64,000 bases of DNA from Prorocentrum cordatum (Eukaryota > Sar > Dinophyceae > Prorocentrales > Prorocentraceae), in the NCBI GenBank assembly GCA_963575745.1, contig CAUYUJ010014549.1, positions 551,501-615,500 on the forward strand. The letters are read 5' to 3'. Shown here one piece after another: positions 35,228-44,948 of this stretch. The position numbers and the translations under genes are program-made. Under the pieces are notes generated by a model, which saw only the letters and a program-made list of their open reading frames with translations, was not told the origin of the DNA and made no database searches. The stretch's first letter is position 1; every line of letters starts with the position of its first letter.

Positions 35228-36532
35228 CTTAGAGCAATTGGCACTGGGCAGCAGCAGCAAAGAGCAGGGTCCGGGGTCCAGGTGGCGAGAATGGAATGAA
35301 GACTAAGGACAAGGGAGGGGACGAATCGGAGAGAAGAGGATGGGATATGGGATATGGGAGATAGGGGATAGGGGATAGGGGATAAGGTGGGATAGGATAT
35401 GAGAGATAGGAGCTCGGAGAAGGAGAGAAGCAGAGGGAGATGATGGATGATGATGAGCGGGATGCGAGGTGCAAGACGGCGGTGGTGACGGTGATGGGTG
35501 ATGGGTGATGGGGGACGACAATGATGATGATGGTGATGATGATGATGATGATGAAGATGGGCGATGGATGATGGATGATGGCGATGATGAGGGCGAGCGG
35601 AGAGCGGAGGCGGACGGGGTGAGGAAGAATGAAGAATGAGGGATGAGGAATGAGGGCGAGTGGCGAGTCGGAGGTAACAGGTAACGAGGCCAGAGGGAAC
35701 GCGTATGTAATGAAGATTCAACGCTTACTGGGTAACAGGCTCCGAGGAGGGAGGAGGACGGAGGGCAAGAGGAGAGGGAGGGGGGGGAGGGGGGGAGGGG
35801 GGAGGGGGGGGGGGGAGGGGGGATGGGGGATGGGGGACTCCAGACTCCAGACTCCAGACTCCTGGAAGGACCTGGCGACAGAAGGGAGAAGGGGGAAGCA
35901 GCAGGGAAGAGGGGAGCGGGAGAGAAAGACTCGGGACTCCTGAGAGACTCGGCGCTGCGGACTGCGGGCTCCTCCCTCCCCCCTCCTCCCTCCTCCCTCC
36001 CCCCTCCTCCCACGACGCCCCGGAGGGCGGAGAGCCAGGGCAGCGGCGCGTTAGCGCGTTAGCGCGATCGGTCCTCGTGGCTCGTGGCTCGTAGGAGGAG
36101 GGGGAGGGAGGAAGGAGGAGGGAGGAGAGAGGAGGAGGAGGAAGACGAGGAAGCGGGGCGGAGGACGGAAGGCCGCTAGGGCGGCCCAGAGGGCCACAGG
36201 TCGGGGCCGACGCAAGCGGCAGGCAAGCGGCAGGTGGCCGGCAGGAACGGCCCCTCATGGGCGGCAGGTGGCTGGCAGGAGCGGCCCCTCATCAGTGGCA
36301 GGTGGCTGCCCCCCCCCGATAGCTGGCAGCCCCCCTCCCCCTGATAGCTGGCAGCCCACCCCCTGATAGCTGGCAGCCCCCCTCCCCCCCTTCCTTGATA
36401 GCCGGCAGCCCCCCCCCTGATAGCCGGCAGCCCCCCCCTGATAGCTGCCCCCCCACCCCCCCCCTAATAGCTGGCAGCCCCCCCCCCTCCGATAGCTGGC
36501 AGCCCCCCCCCCCCCCCCCCGGCAGCCCCCCC

Positions 36533-36565
<33 letters not shown>

Positions 36566-39500
36566 TGGCAGCCCCCCCCCCCCCCCCCCACCCCCCCCCC
36601 CCCCCCCCCCCCCCCCGATAGCTGGCAGCCCCACCAAAAAAAAAAGTTACAAAACGCTTGTGTTTTTGTAACTGTCCGCCCCCTGCCAGCGACGCCTGCC
36701 AGCTATTCCTGCCAGCTATCCTGCCCCCCCCAGCTCTCCCGTCAGCTATGCCGTCAGCTATGCCGTCAGCTATGCCGTCAGCTATCCGTCAGCTATCCGT
36801 CAGCTATCCGTCAGCTATCCGTCAGCTATCACATCGGGCTCCTCGGAGCCTCCTTGGAGGCTGGAGGCCGGAGGCCCGCGGGCCCGCGGCCCGCGTCGGG
36901 GTTCGGGGTTCGGGTCGGGCGGGGGTTGGGGGCTGGGTGGCTGGGTGCTGGGTGGGGGGAGCCAGGAGCCAGCAGCCAGCCCGCCGCTCGCCGCTCGCCC
37001 TTGCGCCCCTGCACCCTGCACCCTGCACCCTGCCTCCTGCCTCCGAACTCCGAAGGTCCGAAGGCTATGGGCTGCTCCTTTTCCCTTTCCTCCTGCCTCC
37101 TGCCTCCTGCCTCCTCCCTCCTCCTTCCTCCTCCTCATCCCTCCTCCCTCCTCCTCCTCCTCCCTTCTCCCTTCTCTCTTCTCCTCCTCCTCCTCCTCCA
37201 ATGCCCTCGCGCAGGTCGCAGGTCAGACCGAATGCCCCCCCTAGTTACCAGTTACCCCCGCCCCCCGCCCACACGCACCACGCACCGCGGCCCACGGCGT
37301 CAAGCAGTTCAACGAACCACGGACCGCGGGCCACGGACCACAAGACGCGAGACGCCCCCAGAGCCCAGAGCCCAGAGGGCAGAGGGCTCCCCCAAGACGG
37401 TCGACAGACGATCGATGCCAGATGCCAGATGCCCGATTATTTTTCTTTCACCGCGGCCCCGCGGCCTGCAGAGGCAAAAGACACGCCGCGCGCCGCGCGC
37501 CGCGCGCGGGGACGCGTCTCGCGGCTCGCCGCAGCACAGGGCGCAGGGCGCAGGGTGAAAGGGCCGCCAGCGGCAGCGAGACGCGAGACCTCAGACCGAC
37601 GACCGACCTGGGCCATTCGCCATTCGTCGGCCGTCGGCCCATGCCCTTATCTGTCATCTGTCATGTGTCATGGGTCGTGGGTAGCTGGTAGCTGGTAGCT
37701 GGTAGCTGGTAGCTAGTAGCTAGTCGCTCGTCTTCGGGAACATGGCCTCTATGCATTCGTCGGCTTGTACACTCCACACATCGCTTCGATCTTCTCCACG
37801 GATGGTGAACTTCAGGACGATATTATGCTTGCCCATCTCGCTCACCAGCGAGACGCATTCCAATGACGCGCTGGGGCCATGCGGACACGAATTGCTATCA
37901 GGGTGCTCTGCAGAGAGCCGCCTTAACCATACTTGGTCTGTGATACTGATACTCCCCGACTCCGACTGCTGGGACTCGATCGTGCGCAGCGTGTCGAACG
38001 CATCAGCTTTGTCCTTGGGCTTGTGGCCAGCCCAGCCCTTCTGGTCCTCGGGAACACCGCCCTTGTTGTCCACAACGCCCTTGTTGTCCTCGCCGGCCGG
38101 CTCGCACTCGTCGCCCTCGTTGCCCTTCTTGCGCCTCCTCTTGCCGCGCTTCTTGGTGCTGATGAGGTTCGCCGGGGCCGCCGACTTCGAGTTGCGCTCG
38201 CACCTCCTGGTGTCCAACGCCCTGCGCATCGCATCTTCCCACCGCCGCTGCCGCTGCCCCTCCCAGGGCTTCGGCGAGATGGGCTCCACGATATGCGCGG
38301 TCCCCTGCTTGTGCCTGGCAGTCTGCACGTGATCCTGATCCACGCCGTACAATTTCCACCACTCTTGGACCTGTATGTCGCAGTGCATGCATATGAACAT
38401 GTTGTTATTGACATGGATTTCTTGGCGCCACAGAGATGGACCCTCCTCGCTTAGCTTCAAGAAGGAGTGGATTCCCTGCTTGGCGTATCTTATGTGTTTG
38501 GCCTTCGCCACGTGCGAGTCGCGATCCTGCTCGCCCACGAGCGTGTCGCAATACACGCACACAAATCCTTCGGCGGTCTCGTCGAACGGGTCATTCGTAC
38601 TGTAGTCTTGCAACATAGGGAAGTCCTTGCCTGGCCGCGGCATCGGGGGCTCTCCATCCGCACGCTCATCATCGCCAGAGTCGTGGCCCACCCGCACATC
38701 GTCGTCCGAGTTGCGCGCGCCCCTGCGAGAGCGCTCGGAGTCGCCCCCCGCATCGGAGTCGTCAACGAACCAGAACTCATTGTCGCCTGTGTAACCCGTG
38801 TACGTGTTCTTGCCCCCGCGCCGGCGCTCATCGTCGTCCTTGTCCTTGTCCTTGTCCCCGCGCCAGCGCTCCTCGTCGGCCGTGGCATCGTCCTTGTCTT
38901 TGACCCCGCGCCAGCGCTCCTCGTCGCCCGTGTCCTCGTCCTTGGCTACTTTGACCCCGCGCCAGCGCTCCGAGCCCGAGCCCGACGCGCCTTGGTCGCG
39001 CTCCACGAACTCCTTGTCCTTGAGGCTGAGCGTCTTGAGCACGATGCAGCGCGGCTGCCGACGCGATGGGGATCGCGACCTGAGAGGTGACATTCGCCTG
39101 GCCAGCTCCCTCCGGGCATCGCTCCCTGTCTCAGACATCATTCCCCCAAACTTTCTCAGCCTCACGAAGGCACCCCGCCGAGATGTTCGGGAGGCAGCCG
39201 CCGCCAACTCTCCAGCTTCCTCTATGAGCATCCCCAGATCAGCAATCTGTTGGCGCCGAGAAGGTGTCAGTTGGCTAGGATGTGGTGTCATCATTCCGCT
39301 GGACGCACTCATGTTGCTGTTGCTACGCGCTGCGCTGCTGCGCCAGCGCGCGCCGCGCGCGCGCGCGCGCGCCGGCCCCCGGCGGCAGCCCTCGCAGGCG
39401 GCCGCAGCCACCGGCTTTGTGCTTTGTTTGAGCCAAAACGGCTATGAGCTACGGGATCGGGGATCGAGGTTCGAGGGTGGCCAACCCACGACGGCCCAAG

Positions 39501-41912
39501 GCCCAGCGGCCCAAGGCCCAACCCAAGACGGCCCAACCTAACCCCCCAACCCCCAACCCCGCCCCGCACCCCGCACTTTCGTATGGTTGGGTCCCCCGTC
39601 CCCCGCCAACTTCCACCTTTCTTGCGGCGTTGGGGGTTGGGGGTTGGGGGATTGGGGGATTGGGGTGCGGGGCGCGGGGGTGTTGGGCGTCGGGCCATCG
39701 GCCATCGGTGTGCACTTTGCACCCGCGGCGCGCATCGCTGTCCTTTTAACTGTTGCTTTCTGCTCTCTGCTTTCTTCATTGCTGCATGCTGCGTGCTGAT
39801 TGCTGATTGCTGATTGCTGCTTGCTGCTGGCTGTTGGCTGCTGGTTGCTGGCTGCTGGCTGCTGGCTGCTTGCTGATTGCTGCTTGCTGATTGCTGATTG
39901 CTGCTTCCCGCTTGCCGCATGCTGCTTGCTGCTGGCTGCTGGCTTCGGTTGATCTCCCCATGGGGCCACGACGCGCGTGACGCGTGGAATGTGGAATGCG
40001 AGGTGCGAGGGGTGGCGTGCCGAGATGGGCGGTGGGGGCGCGGGGCGCGGGGCGCCACTGAGATTTCGGATTTCGATACTCGATGCCCGATGCCCGATAC
40101 TTCCGCTGGAGGTTGGAGCTCCCAGCTCCCTGTGGGATGTGGGAGGTGGGAGCTGGGAGATGGGAGTCCTGAGTCCTGGTCCTGGCTGAGGGCTGAGGAG
40201 GAGGAGGGAGGAGGGAGGAATGAGGAGGGAGGAGGGAAGAGGGGGAAGGAGGAAGGGGAGGAGGGAGGAGGGATGAGGGAGTAGCGAGGAAGGCAGAAGG
40301 CAGGAGGCAGGAGGCAAGACGTTGTACGTAGTGCGCGTCGCCGCCGGCTGCCCCTTTCAAAACGAAGACCCAACGCACCGCGGGGCAGCAGCAACGGCGG
40401 CAGCAACAGCAACAGCAACAGAAACAGAGCCCGGCAAGCAACGATCTCGAATCTCGACCCTCGTCCCTCGACCCTCGAGGCAGGCGGCAGACTACGCAGG
40501 GGGCAGGGGCGCAGGGGCCAGGCGCTAGGCTCAGCACGCATACGACAGCTGAGCCTTCAAGAGATCGAGGATGTCGTTGAAGACCTTCCTAGTCCTGTAG
40601 CGGGCAGCGGGCGGCGGGCATGCTTATCCCCCCTTATCCCCCGCCACCCGCCTCCTCCTCCTCCTCCTCCCTCCTCCTACGCCCCGCGCCTCCTCCCTCC
40701 TCCCTCCTCCCTCCCCCCCCTTCCCCCTTCCTCCCCTCCCCCTTCCCCCTTCCTCCTCCTCTCCTCCTCCGCCTCCTTCTTCACCCTTCACCGACATCCA
40801 CATCGTCGTCTTTCTTCTCCTCGCAGCGCGCTCTGCCACTGCCCATTGCCCGCTGCCACATGCCGCGCCCTGCTCAACGCTCGACTGCCAACTGCACACT
40901 CCAACGTCCAACCTCCACCTCCCTTCTCCTCATTCCTAATTCCTATAATCCATACCCCATACCTCCTACCTTCTACGTGCCAGTTGCCAGGTGCAAGGTA
41001 TACCCCGCCCCTCTCCCTCTTCCCGCCTCCCACCTCCCACCCCCCACCCGCATCCCTCCTCCCTCCTTCATCCCCCTTCCTTCTCGTAATATCGTCCTCA
41101 TCCTCCATCCTCCTCGACCCTCGGCCCTCGACTGCATCTCCCCCTTCTCCCTTCTCCCTTCTCTCTTGACTCTTGACTTTAATGCTGCATCCTGGCTGCT
41201 GATCGCTGATCCTCGTCGGCCTCCCGCCCCCTCCTCATTGTTCATTACTCATTACTCATTGCTCATTGCCCTCCTCATCCCTCATCCCAAGACCCAAGAG
41301 ATGCAAATCGAATCCTGTGTGTCCCGGCTGCAACGCAATACATGTTGCCTTCGTCGCAGCAGTGACGGTTCACGCGAGCCACGTCGTCGCAGGGGAAGCC
41401 AGCTATGAGGCCATCGGCCTTCTCTATCATCTGCTCCGTGTCCGAGATGCGGTCGGTCGCAATGGCCGTCTTGAGGTCGGCTGCATCTGAAAATATTGAA
41501 GGGCAGTCTGGGTGCAGCTTCATGATGAACCTCTGCTTGCAAGGATCGTTCTCGCAAGCCCAGACCTGCCGACGCGCTAGATCAGGACCTGGGGCGCGCG
41601 ACTCTGAACTGCAGACTGCGCGCGCCAGGGCCTTATTGCACCGGACAGCCAAATCCGTGCCACTACAGATCGTGCTGAAAGAAAACCCGCCGAGAGTGCT
41701 AATTGCCTTCATGTCATTCGGGTTCAGCCTGGCAACCAAGCGCTTAGCAAGCGCGGCCTGCCCGCCCTGGGGCGAATCGATGACCACCTCGTCAGGCTGC
41801 TGCCGCGCGAGCAATTGGGGCAGCGGCCCCCGAAACGGAGACTTCAGCGCAATGCGCGGTCGCCCCGGCGGCGGCCTCCTTGGACATGGCCCGACGCGGG
41901 CCGCGGACAGCA
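34993..41912 (-). CDS. Split C5-cytosine DNA methyltransferase-like gene
   Basis: At least three exons: 41912-41315 (motifs I and IV), 40588-40544 (linker helix) and 35227 to about 35000 (motifs VI and VIII). Motif I is FSTICSGTDLAV. A motif II/III-like stretch is VWACENDPCKQRFIMKLHPD. Motif IV is GFPCDDVARVN, with the catalytic Cys preceded by Pro. Junctions keep phase: 41315/40588 makes an Arg codon and 40544/35227 makes a Ser codon. Introns are 40589-41314 (GA-AG, 726 bp) and 35228-40543 (GT-AG, 5.3 kb). Target-recognition and C-terminal motifs IX-X were not found, so the gene may be incomplete or have further exons. Whether the zinc-finger exons at 43-44 kb are its 5' part is undecided. 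Confidence 0.62.
36300..36625. repeat. Poly-C minisatellite
   Basis: Units of GATAGCTGGCAGCC separated by C-runs of variable length, ending in nearly pure C. Related AGCTAT words follow at 36740-36830. Confidence 0.85.
37720..39312 (-). CDS. Single-exon protein with two U1-type zinc fingers and acidic repeats
   Basis: About 530 codons from ATG at 39310-39312; the frame is open further upstream, but that is 5' leader rich in GC dinucleotides. Residues about 120-200 contain imperfect repeats of ERWRGVKDKD alternating with acidic text. Two U1-like fingers follow: FVCVYCDTLVG with DSHVAKAKH, and FICMHCDIQVQ with DHVQTARH. A Lys/Arg-rich block (KKRGKRRRKK) looks like a nuclear signal. The C-terminus is globular (SLVSEMGKHNIVLKFTIRGE). 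A relict spliced-leader-like sequence lies 113 bases upstream (39426-39447). It is nested in the methyltransferase intron and intronless, so it is most likely a retrogene. Confidence 0.72.
   Translation of the reverse strand: MSASSGMMTPHPSQLTPSRRQQIADLGMLIEEAGELAAAASRTSRRGAFVRLRKFGGMMSETGSDARRELARRMSPLRSRSPSRRQPRCIVLKTLSLKDKEFVERDQGASGSGSERWRGVKVAKDEDTGDEERWRGVKDKDDATADEERWRGDKDKDKDDDERRRGGKNTYTGYTGDNEFWFVDDSDAGGDSERSRRGARNSDDDVRVGHDSGDDERADGEPPMPRPGKDFPMLQDYSTNDPFDETAEGFVCVYCDTLVGEQDRDSHVAKAKHIRYAKQGIHSFLKLSEEGPSLWRQEIHVNNNMFICMHCDIQVQEWWKLYGVDQDHVQTARHKQGTAHIVEPISPKPWEGQRQRRWEDAMRRALDTRRCERNSKSAAPANLISTKKRGKRRRKKGNEGDECEPAGEDNKGVVDNKGGVPEDQKGWAGHKPKDKADAFDTLRTIESQQSESGSISITDQVWLRRLSAEHPDSNSCPHGPSASLECVSLVSEMGKHNIVLKFTIRGEDRSDVWSVQADECIEAMFPKTSD
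39426..39454 (-). other. Relict DinoSL-like sequence, possibly two overlapping copies
   Basis: The minus strand reads CCGTAGC followed by TCATAGCCGTTTTGGCTCAA. The second part matches the DinoSL core at about 17 of 21 positions, and the first part repeats its 5' start. Stacked relict leaders are known from repeated rounds of trans-splicing and retroposition in dinoflagellates. Confidence 0.65.
39455..40530. other. Low-complexity part of the methyltransferase intron
   Basis: Repeated CCCAAC/GGGGTTGGG words (39540-39670), then TGCTGAT and TGCTGGC repeats, then GAGGAGGGAGG tracts. No gene seen. Confidence 0.5.
40544..40588 (-). CDS. Short methyltransferase-like exon
   Basis: A 45-nt exon reading KVFNDILDLLKAQL plus split Arg and Ser codons at its ends. 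In C5-methyltransferases the segment between motif IV and motif VI carries a helix of this kind. Acceptor AG at 40589-40590 and donor GT at 40542-40543 both give continuous phase. Confidence 0.5.
41315..41912 (-). CDS. Methyltransferase-like exon with motifs I and IV
   Basis: The minus strand reads a basic/Pro-rich lead, then TLGGFSFSTICSGTDLAVRC, VWACENDPCKQRF, then KADGLIAGFPCDDVARVNRH. CSGTDLA resembles the cofactor-binding motif I and GFPCDD the catalytic motif IV. Spacing (about 95 residues) is somewhat long for the family. The exon ends in the middle of an Arg codon at 41315 with a GA-type donor. Confidence 0.62.
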
Positions 41913-41919
41913 CTAAGGA

Positions 41920-42910
41920 CTAAGATGTTGCGGGCGTGGGTGGCGGCTGTAAATAAAGCTCTCTGATCTCTGACCCTTGGCCCTTGGCCCTTGGAGCCCA
42001 GAGCCCAGCGAACGCGCTGCGGATAAATCGATGACCGATCACCGCCCGACGCCCGACTCGGGACATCCAGTTAGGTGCAAGGGGCAGAGGGCAAGGAGGC
42101 AAGGGCCGATGTGGCAGGGGCGACGACGACGCGCGCGCGATGCCTGGGGGGGCGCTGCCGCAGCCCCCAGCCCCCAGCCCAGCCCCAAATCCCTAGTCCT
42201 TGCGAGCGGTGAGTGGTTCGAGCAGCGCCCTGCGCGGCAACGAGATCCAATGTCCGAGATCCGCCAGCCCGCAGCCCGCCGCGGCCCGAAGCCCCGAATA
42301 ACATGGAAAACAAATTATATCCTCTCCTCCCTCCCCCCTCCCTCTCCTCTCATAAACCATAAATCATAATTCATACTCTTCGTGCTTCGTGCATTGCCTC
42401 CTCCCTCCTTCCTCCTCCCTCCTCCCTCCTCCTCATCCTCCGAGTTCCCCCCCTTCCCTCTTCCCCCTCCTCCTTCCTTTCATCCTTTCACTCTCTACTC
42501 TCTCCTCTCCCCTCCTTCGCTCCGCGCGCCCCCCCCCCCCCCCTCCCGACGCCGTGCCGCGTCGGCGACAAGTGCGGCTCCCAGGGCTGCCCTGGGACGG
42601 GCCGCTCCGCTCCCCCCCGCATCCCCCTCCTTTGATTTCTGATTGAGTTCTGAGCTTCCGCCCATTTCTCTACCTCCTTCCTCCTCCTCCTCCTCCTCCT
42701 CCTCCTACTCCTGATCATCCTCCATCCTCCATCCTCCATCTCGAGAAACTTGCCAGGGTAATCCCCGCGAGGGGCCCGGGGGGCGTTCTCGGCGGACGTT
42801 CAGCCAGAAGGCCATGCCACCTGCCACCTGCCACCTCGACGGTTTCCGGACACGTGAGCAGCGAGAAGGATGTTGAGGGAAAAGCGAATTTGCAACGGCT
42901 CAGGGCGCAG
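41920..42910. other. Pyrimidine-rich spacer or intron, no gene
   Basis: CT-rich tracts (42310-42530, 42660-42740), a C-run (42530-42545), and repeated CCTTGGCCCTTGG and CAGCCCCCAGCC words. It lies between the zinc-finger exons and the methyltransferase exon and may be an intron joining them. Confidence 0.4.
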
Positions 42911-42923
42911 GGGCCAGCGAAGA

Positions 42924-43134
42924 TCACACCTCCACGAACTCCTCATGGTCCGTTAGGTTCGGCCTCGCCTCGTCCTCGGAGCCCCTCGTCGTCATCGGAA
43001 CCATCGGAACCGTTAGGTTCGGCCTCGCTAGAGCATAGCACGCGTCGCAGCCAGGAAACAGATCACCGAAACTGAACTTGTAGTCAAAACACTTCAAACA
43101 CGTCAAGTGTGCGTAGTACGGGTCATCCTTGTTC
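42924..43134 (-). CDS. Exon with C-x2-C pairs
   Basis: After an AG near 43134 the minus strand reads ENKDDPYYAHLTCLKCFDYK, then FPGCDACYALARPNL and an acidic end. Two C-x2-C pairs 12 residues apart form a likely zinc site. A duplicated GTTAGGTTCGGCCTCG word encodes the two ARPNLT segments. It probably follows the 43943-43341 exon; its donor is likely AG|GT near 42930. Confidence 0.45.
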
Positions 43135-43340
43135 TCCTACGTGGGATATATGATGCAAACATACACAGAAACACATATATCAAGCATTATGCCTCCTCTA
43201 GTTGTCCCGCTCCCCTCTCCCTCCTTCCCCCCTTCTCCTGCTACTTCTCCCTTCTCCCCTCCTCCACCTCCGACCTCCGTCACTGATTCGTTCCATGCTT
43301 CACTCCCCCTCCCAAATCCCCTACTCATCTCACCTATGAC

Positions 43341-44065
43341 CTATGTGTGATGTGGGTTGGTAAATTGGTGCCCTGCCCAGTCCTGCCAACTCTTCTCGTG
43401 TAAGCGCTTGATATACTCAGGTCGGTTGTCGACCCCGCCCCATGGTGGCGCTGGCGCATGGTCGATTTGAACGTTGCCGCTCGCACTCGAGGTAGCACAG
43501 CGGTCGGTACCACAGCCCATGCAATGTGCATGTTCGTCGTTCTCCATCCTGCCACGCACCTGGCACTTCCACTGAACGCCCTCCATGCCCTCCTGCTCCG
43601 AGTCGTTCTCGTCCTCCGAGGCGGCCTCCCTGCCCTCGTCCTCCGAGGCGGCCCCCTCGCCCTCCGGGGCGGCCTCTTGCTTGCCCGTGCGCAGAGACAA
43701 CGTCTTGCACGACAGTGAGCCGTGAGAATGCGAGCCCCCCTGCTCCGAGTCGTCGTCGCGCATCCCGACATCGTGCCACGCCGCCGCCGCCCTGAACAAA
43801 GGGTCATGATAGATCCAAGAGCCTTGCCAGACCGAGCCGTCCGAGTCGTCCTCCTGCTCCGCGCCCCCCCCGTCGAGGCGAACGTCCTCCGCGGGCTCTA
43901 TCTGGGCGGGGGGATCTGCGCCGCCGCCACGTCGGCTTCGCACCTCGCGATCTCTGCTTCACTGTATCGGATGGCGCCGGCGCGGCGCGCCTCGAAGTCC
44001 TGGTTCAGCCGCTCCATGGAGCGAATGAGCTCTGAGCCAACAACAGGGCTGCGGGCTGCTGGGCT
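43341..44065 (-). CDS. RanBP2-like zinc-finger exon with a homopolymer frameshift
   Basis: From about 44065 the minus strand reads SELIRSMERLNQDFEARRAG in one frame. After a C-run (plus-strand G-run near 43908-43913) it continues in another as IEPAEDVRLDGGGAEQEDDS to 43341. One extra C restores a single frame. Further on, Ser/Glu/Asp-rich text precedes VQWKCQVRGRMENDEHAHCMGC, which fits a RanBP2-type finger (W-x-C-x2-C...N...C-x2-C) except that the second Cys is Arg. The C-terminus (YIKRLHEKSWQDWAGHQF) is aromatic. It may be the N-terminal part of the methyltransferase gene or an independent gene. Confidence 0.5.
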
Positions 44066-44109
44066 GCTGATGCCTGATGCCCTGAGCAGTAAGCAGGGCA
44101 ACATTACGA

Positions 44110-44940
44110 ATTACGAATAAACTATAAAATGCGATTCCTCCTTCTCCCTTCTCCTCCTCCCTCCCTGATCCCTCCCCCCAGCAACTCTCTCTTGCACTCT
44201 TGCACAGGCGCGCGGCGCGCGCGCGCGCCGCCCCCCGCTTCGGCGCCTCGGAGTTGGCGTTCAGCGTCAAGCGGGCGGCGGGCGGCGTGGGGGGAAACGA
44301 CGACGACGACGCCTCCTCCTCCTCCTCCTCCTCTCCTCCCCCCCTCCTTCCTCCTCCAGCCCCACGCCCCCCGTCTCCTCACTCATCGCTCGTCATTCCA
44401 CATCCACTCCACCCATCCTCCTGCTTCCCCTTTCATCTTTCTCCTACTGTAAACGAGGAAGGAGAGGAGAAGGCAGACGGGAGGGGCAATCGCGTGGGAG
44501 AGGAGAGAGGAGAGAGGAGGGAAGAGGGCGGGGAGGCGGAGGAGCGGAGGAGGGAGAGGTGGAGGGGGGAGGGGGGATGGGGCAGGCGGCAATCAGAAGG
44601 GGGAAGGGGGAGCAGGGAGCTGGCGGAGGAGGGAGCAGGAAGGAGGAAGGGGCAACTACTGGCGAGCAATTTGCTTCACCAGTCAAATGACTGACCTTTG
44701 GCGGTGGCTAACGGCTCGCACCGAGAAACGAGAAACTGGGAAAGCGGCATCCCAGGAGCCGGGAAGCCCGTGCATGGGGGCCACGAGGTTCACGGTTTAC
44801 GCTGGCAGCAGAGACCAACGGGCTAGGTGGGATAGGAGAGAGGCGGGGCCAGAAACACGCCCGGCGCGTGTCACGTGCCACATGTCACGCGACACGCGGT
44901 CACCCGGCCGCGCGCCGCGCGGCGCGCAATCGCGCGTTGC
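44110..44940. other. Intergenic low-complexity spacer, no gene
   Basis: CT-rich (44140-44180, 44310-44360) and GA-rich (44455-44650) tracts and GCGCG words (44210-44230, 44900-44945). It separates the stop of the transposase-candidate gene at 44949 from the next minus-strand exon. Confidence 0.5.
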
Positions 44941-44948
44941 GCGCCGCG

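Larger units (their letters stand above)
35228..40543 (-). other. 5.3-kb candidate intron of the methyltransferase-like gene
   Basis: GT donor at 40543 and AG acceptor at 35228, with matched phase. It contains an intronless zinc-finger gene (39312-37720) and otherwise low-complexity DNA: triplet GAT repeats (about 35515-35600), G-runs (35770-35830), poly-C minisatellite (36300-36620), GTCAGCTATCC repeats (36740-36830), TAGCTGG repeats (37680-37720) and TGCTGAT/TGCTGCT repeats (39785-39955). Confidence 0.5.

Noticed and set aside
36395-37698. Long Pro-rich ORFs on the plus strand
   Set aside because: Produced by poly-C and CCT tracts within a probable intron; no coding signature and opposite strand to all neighbours.
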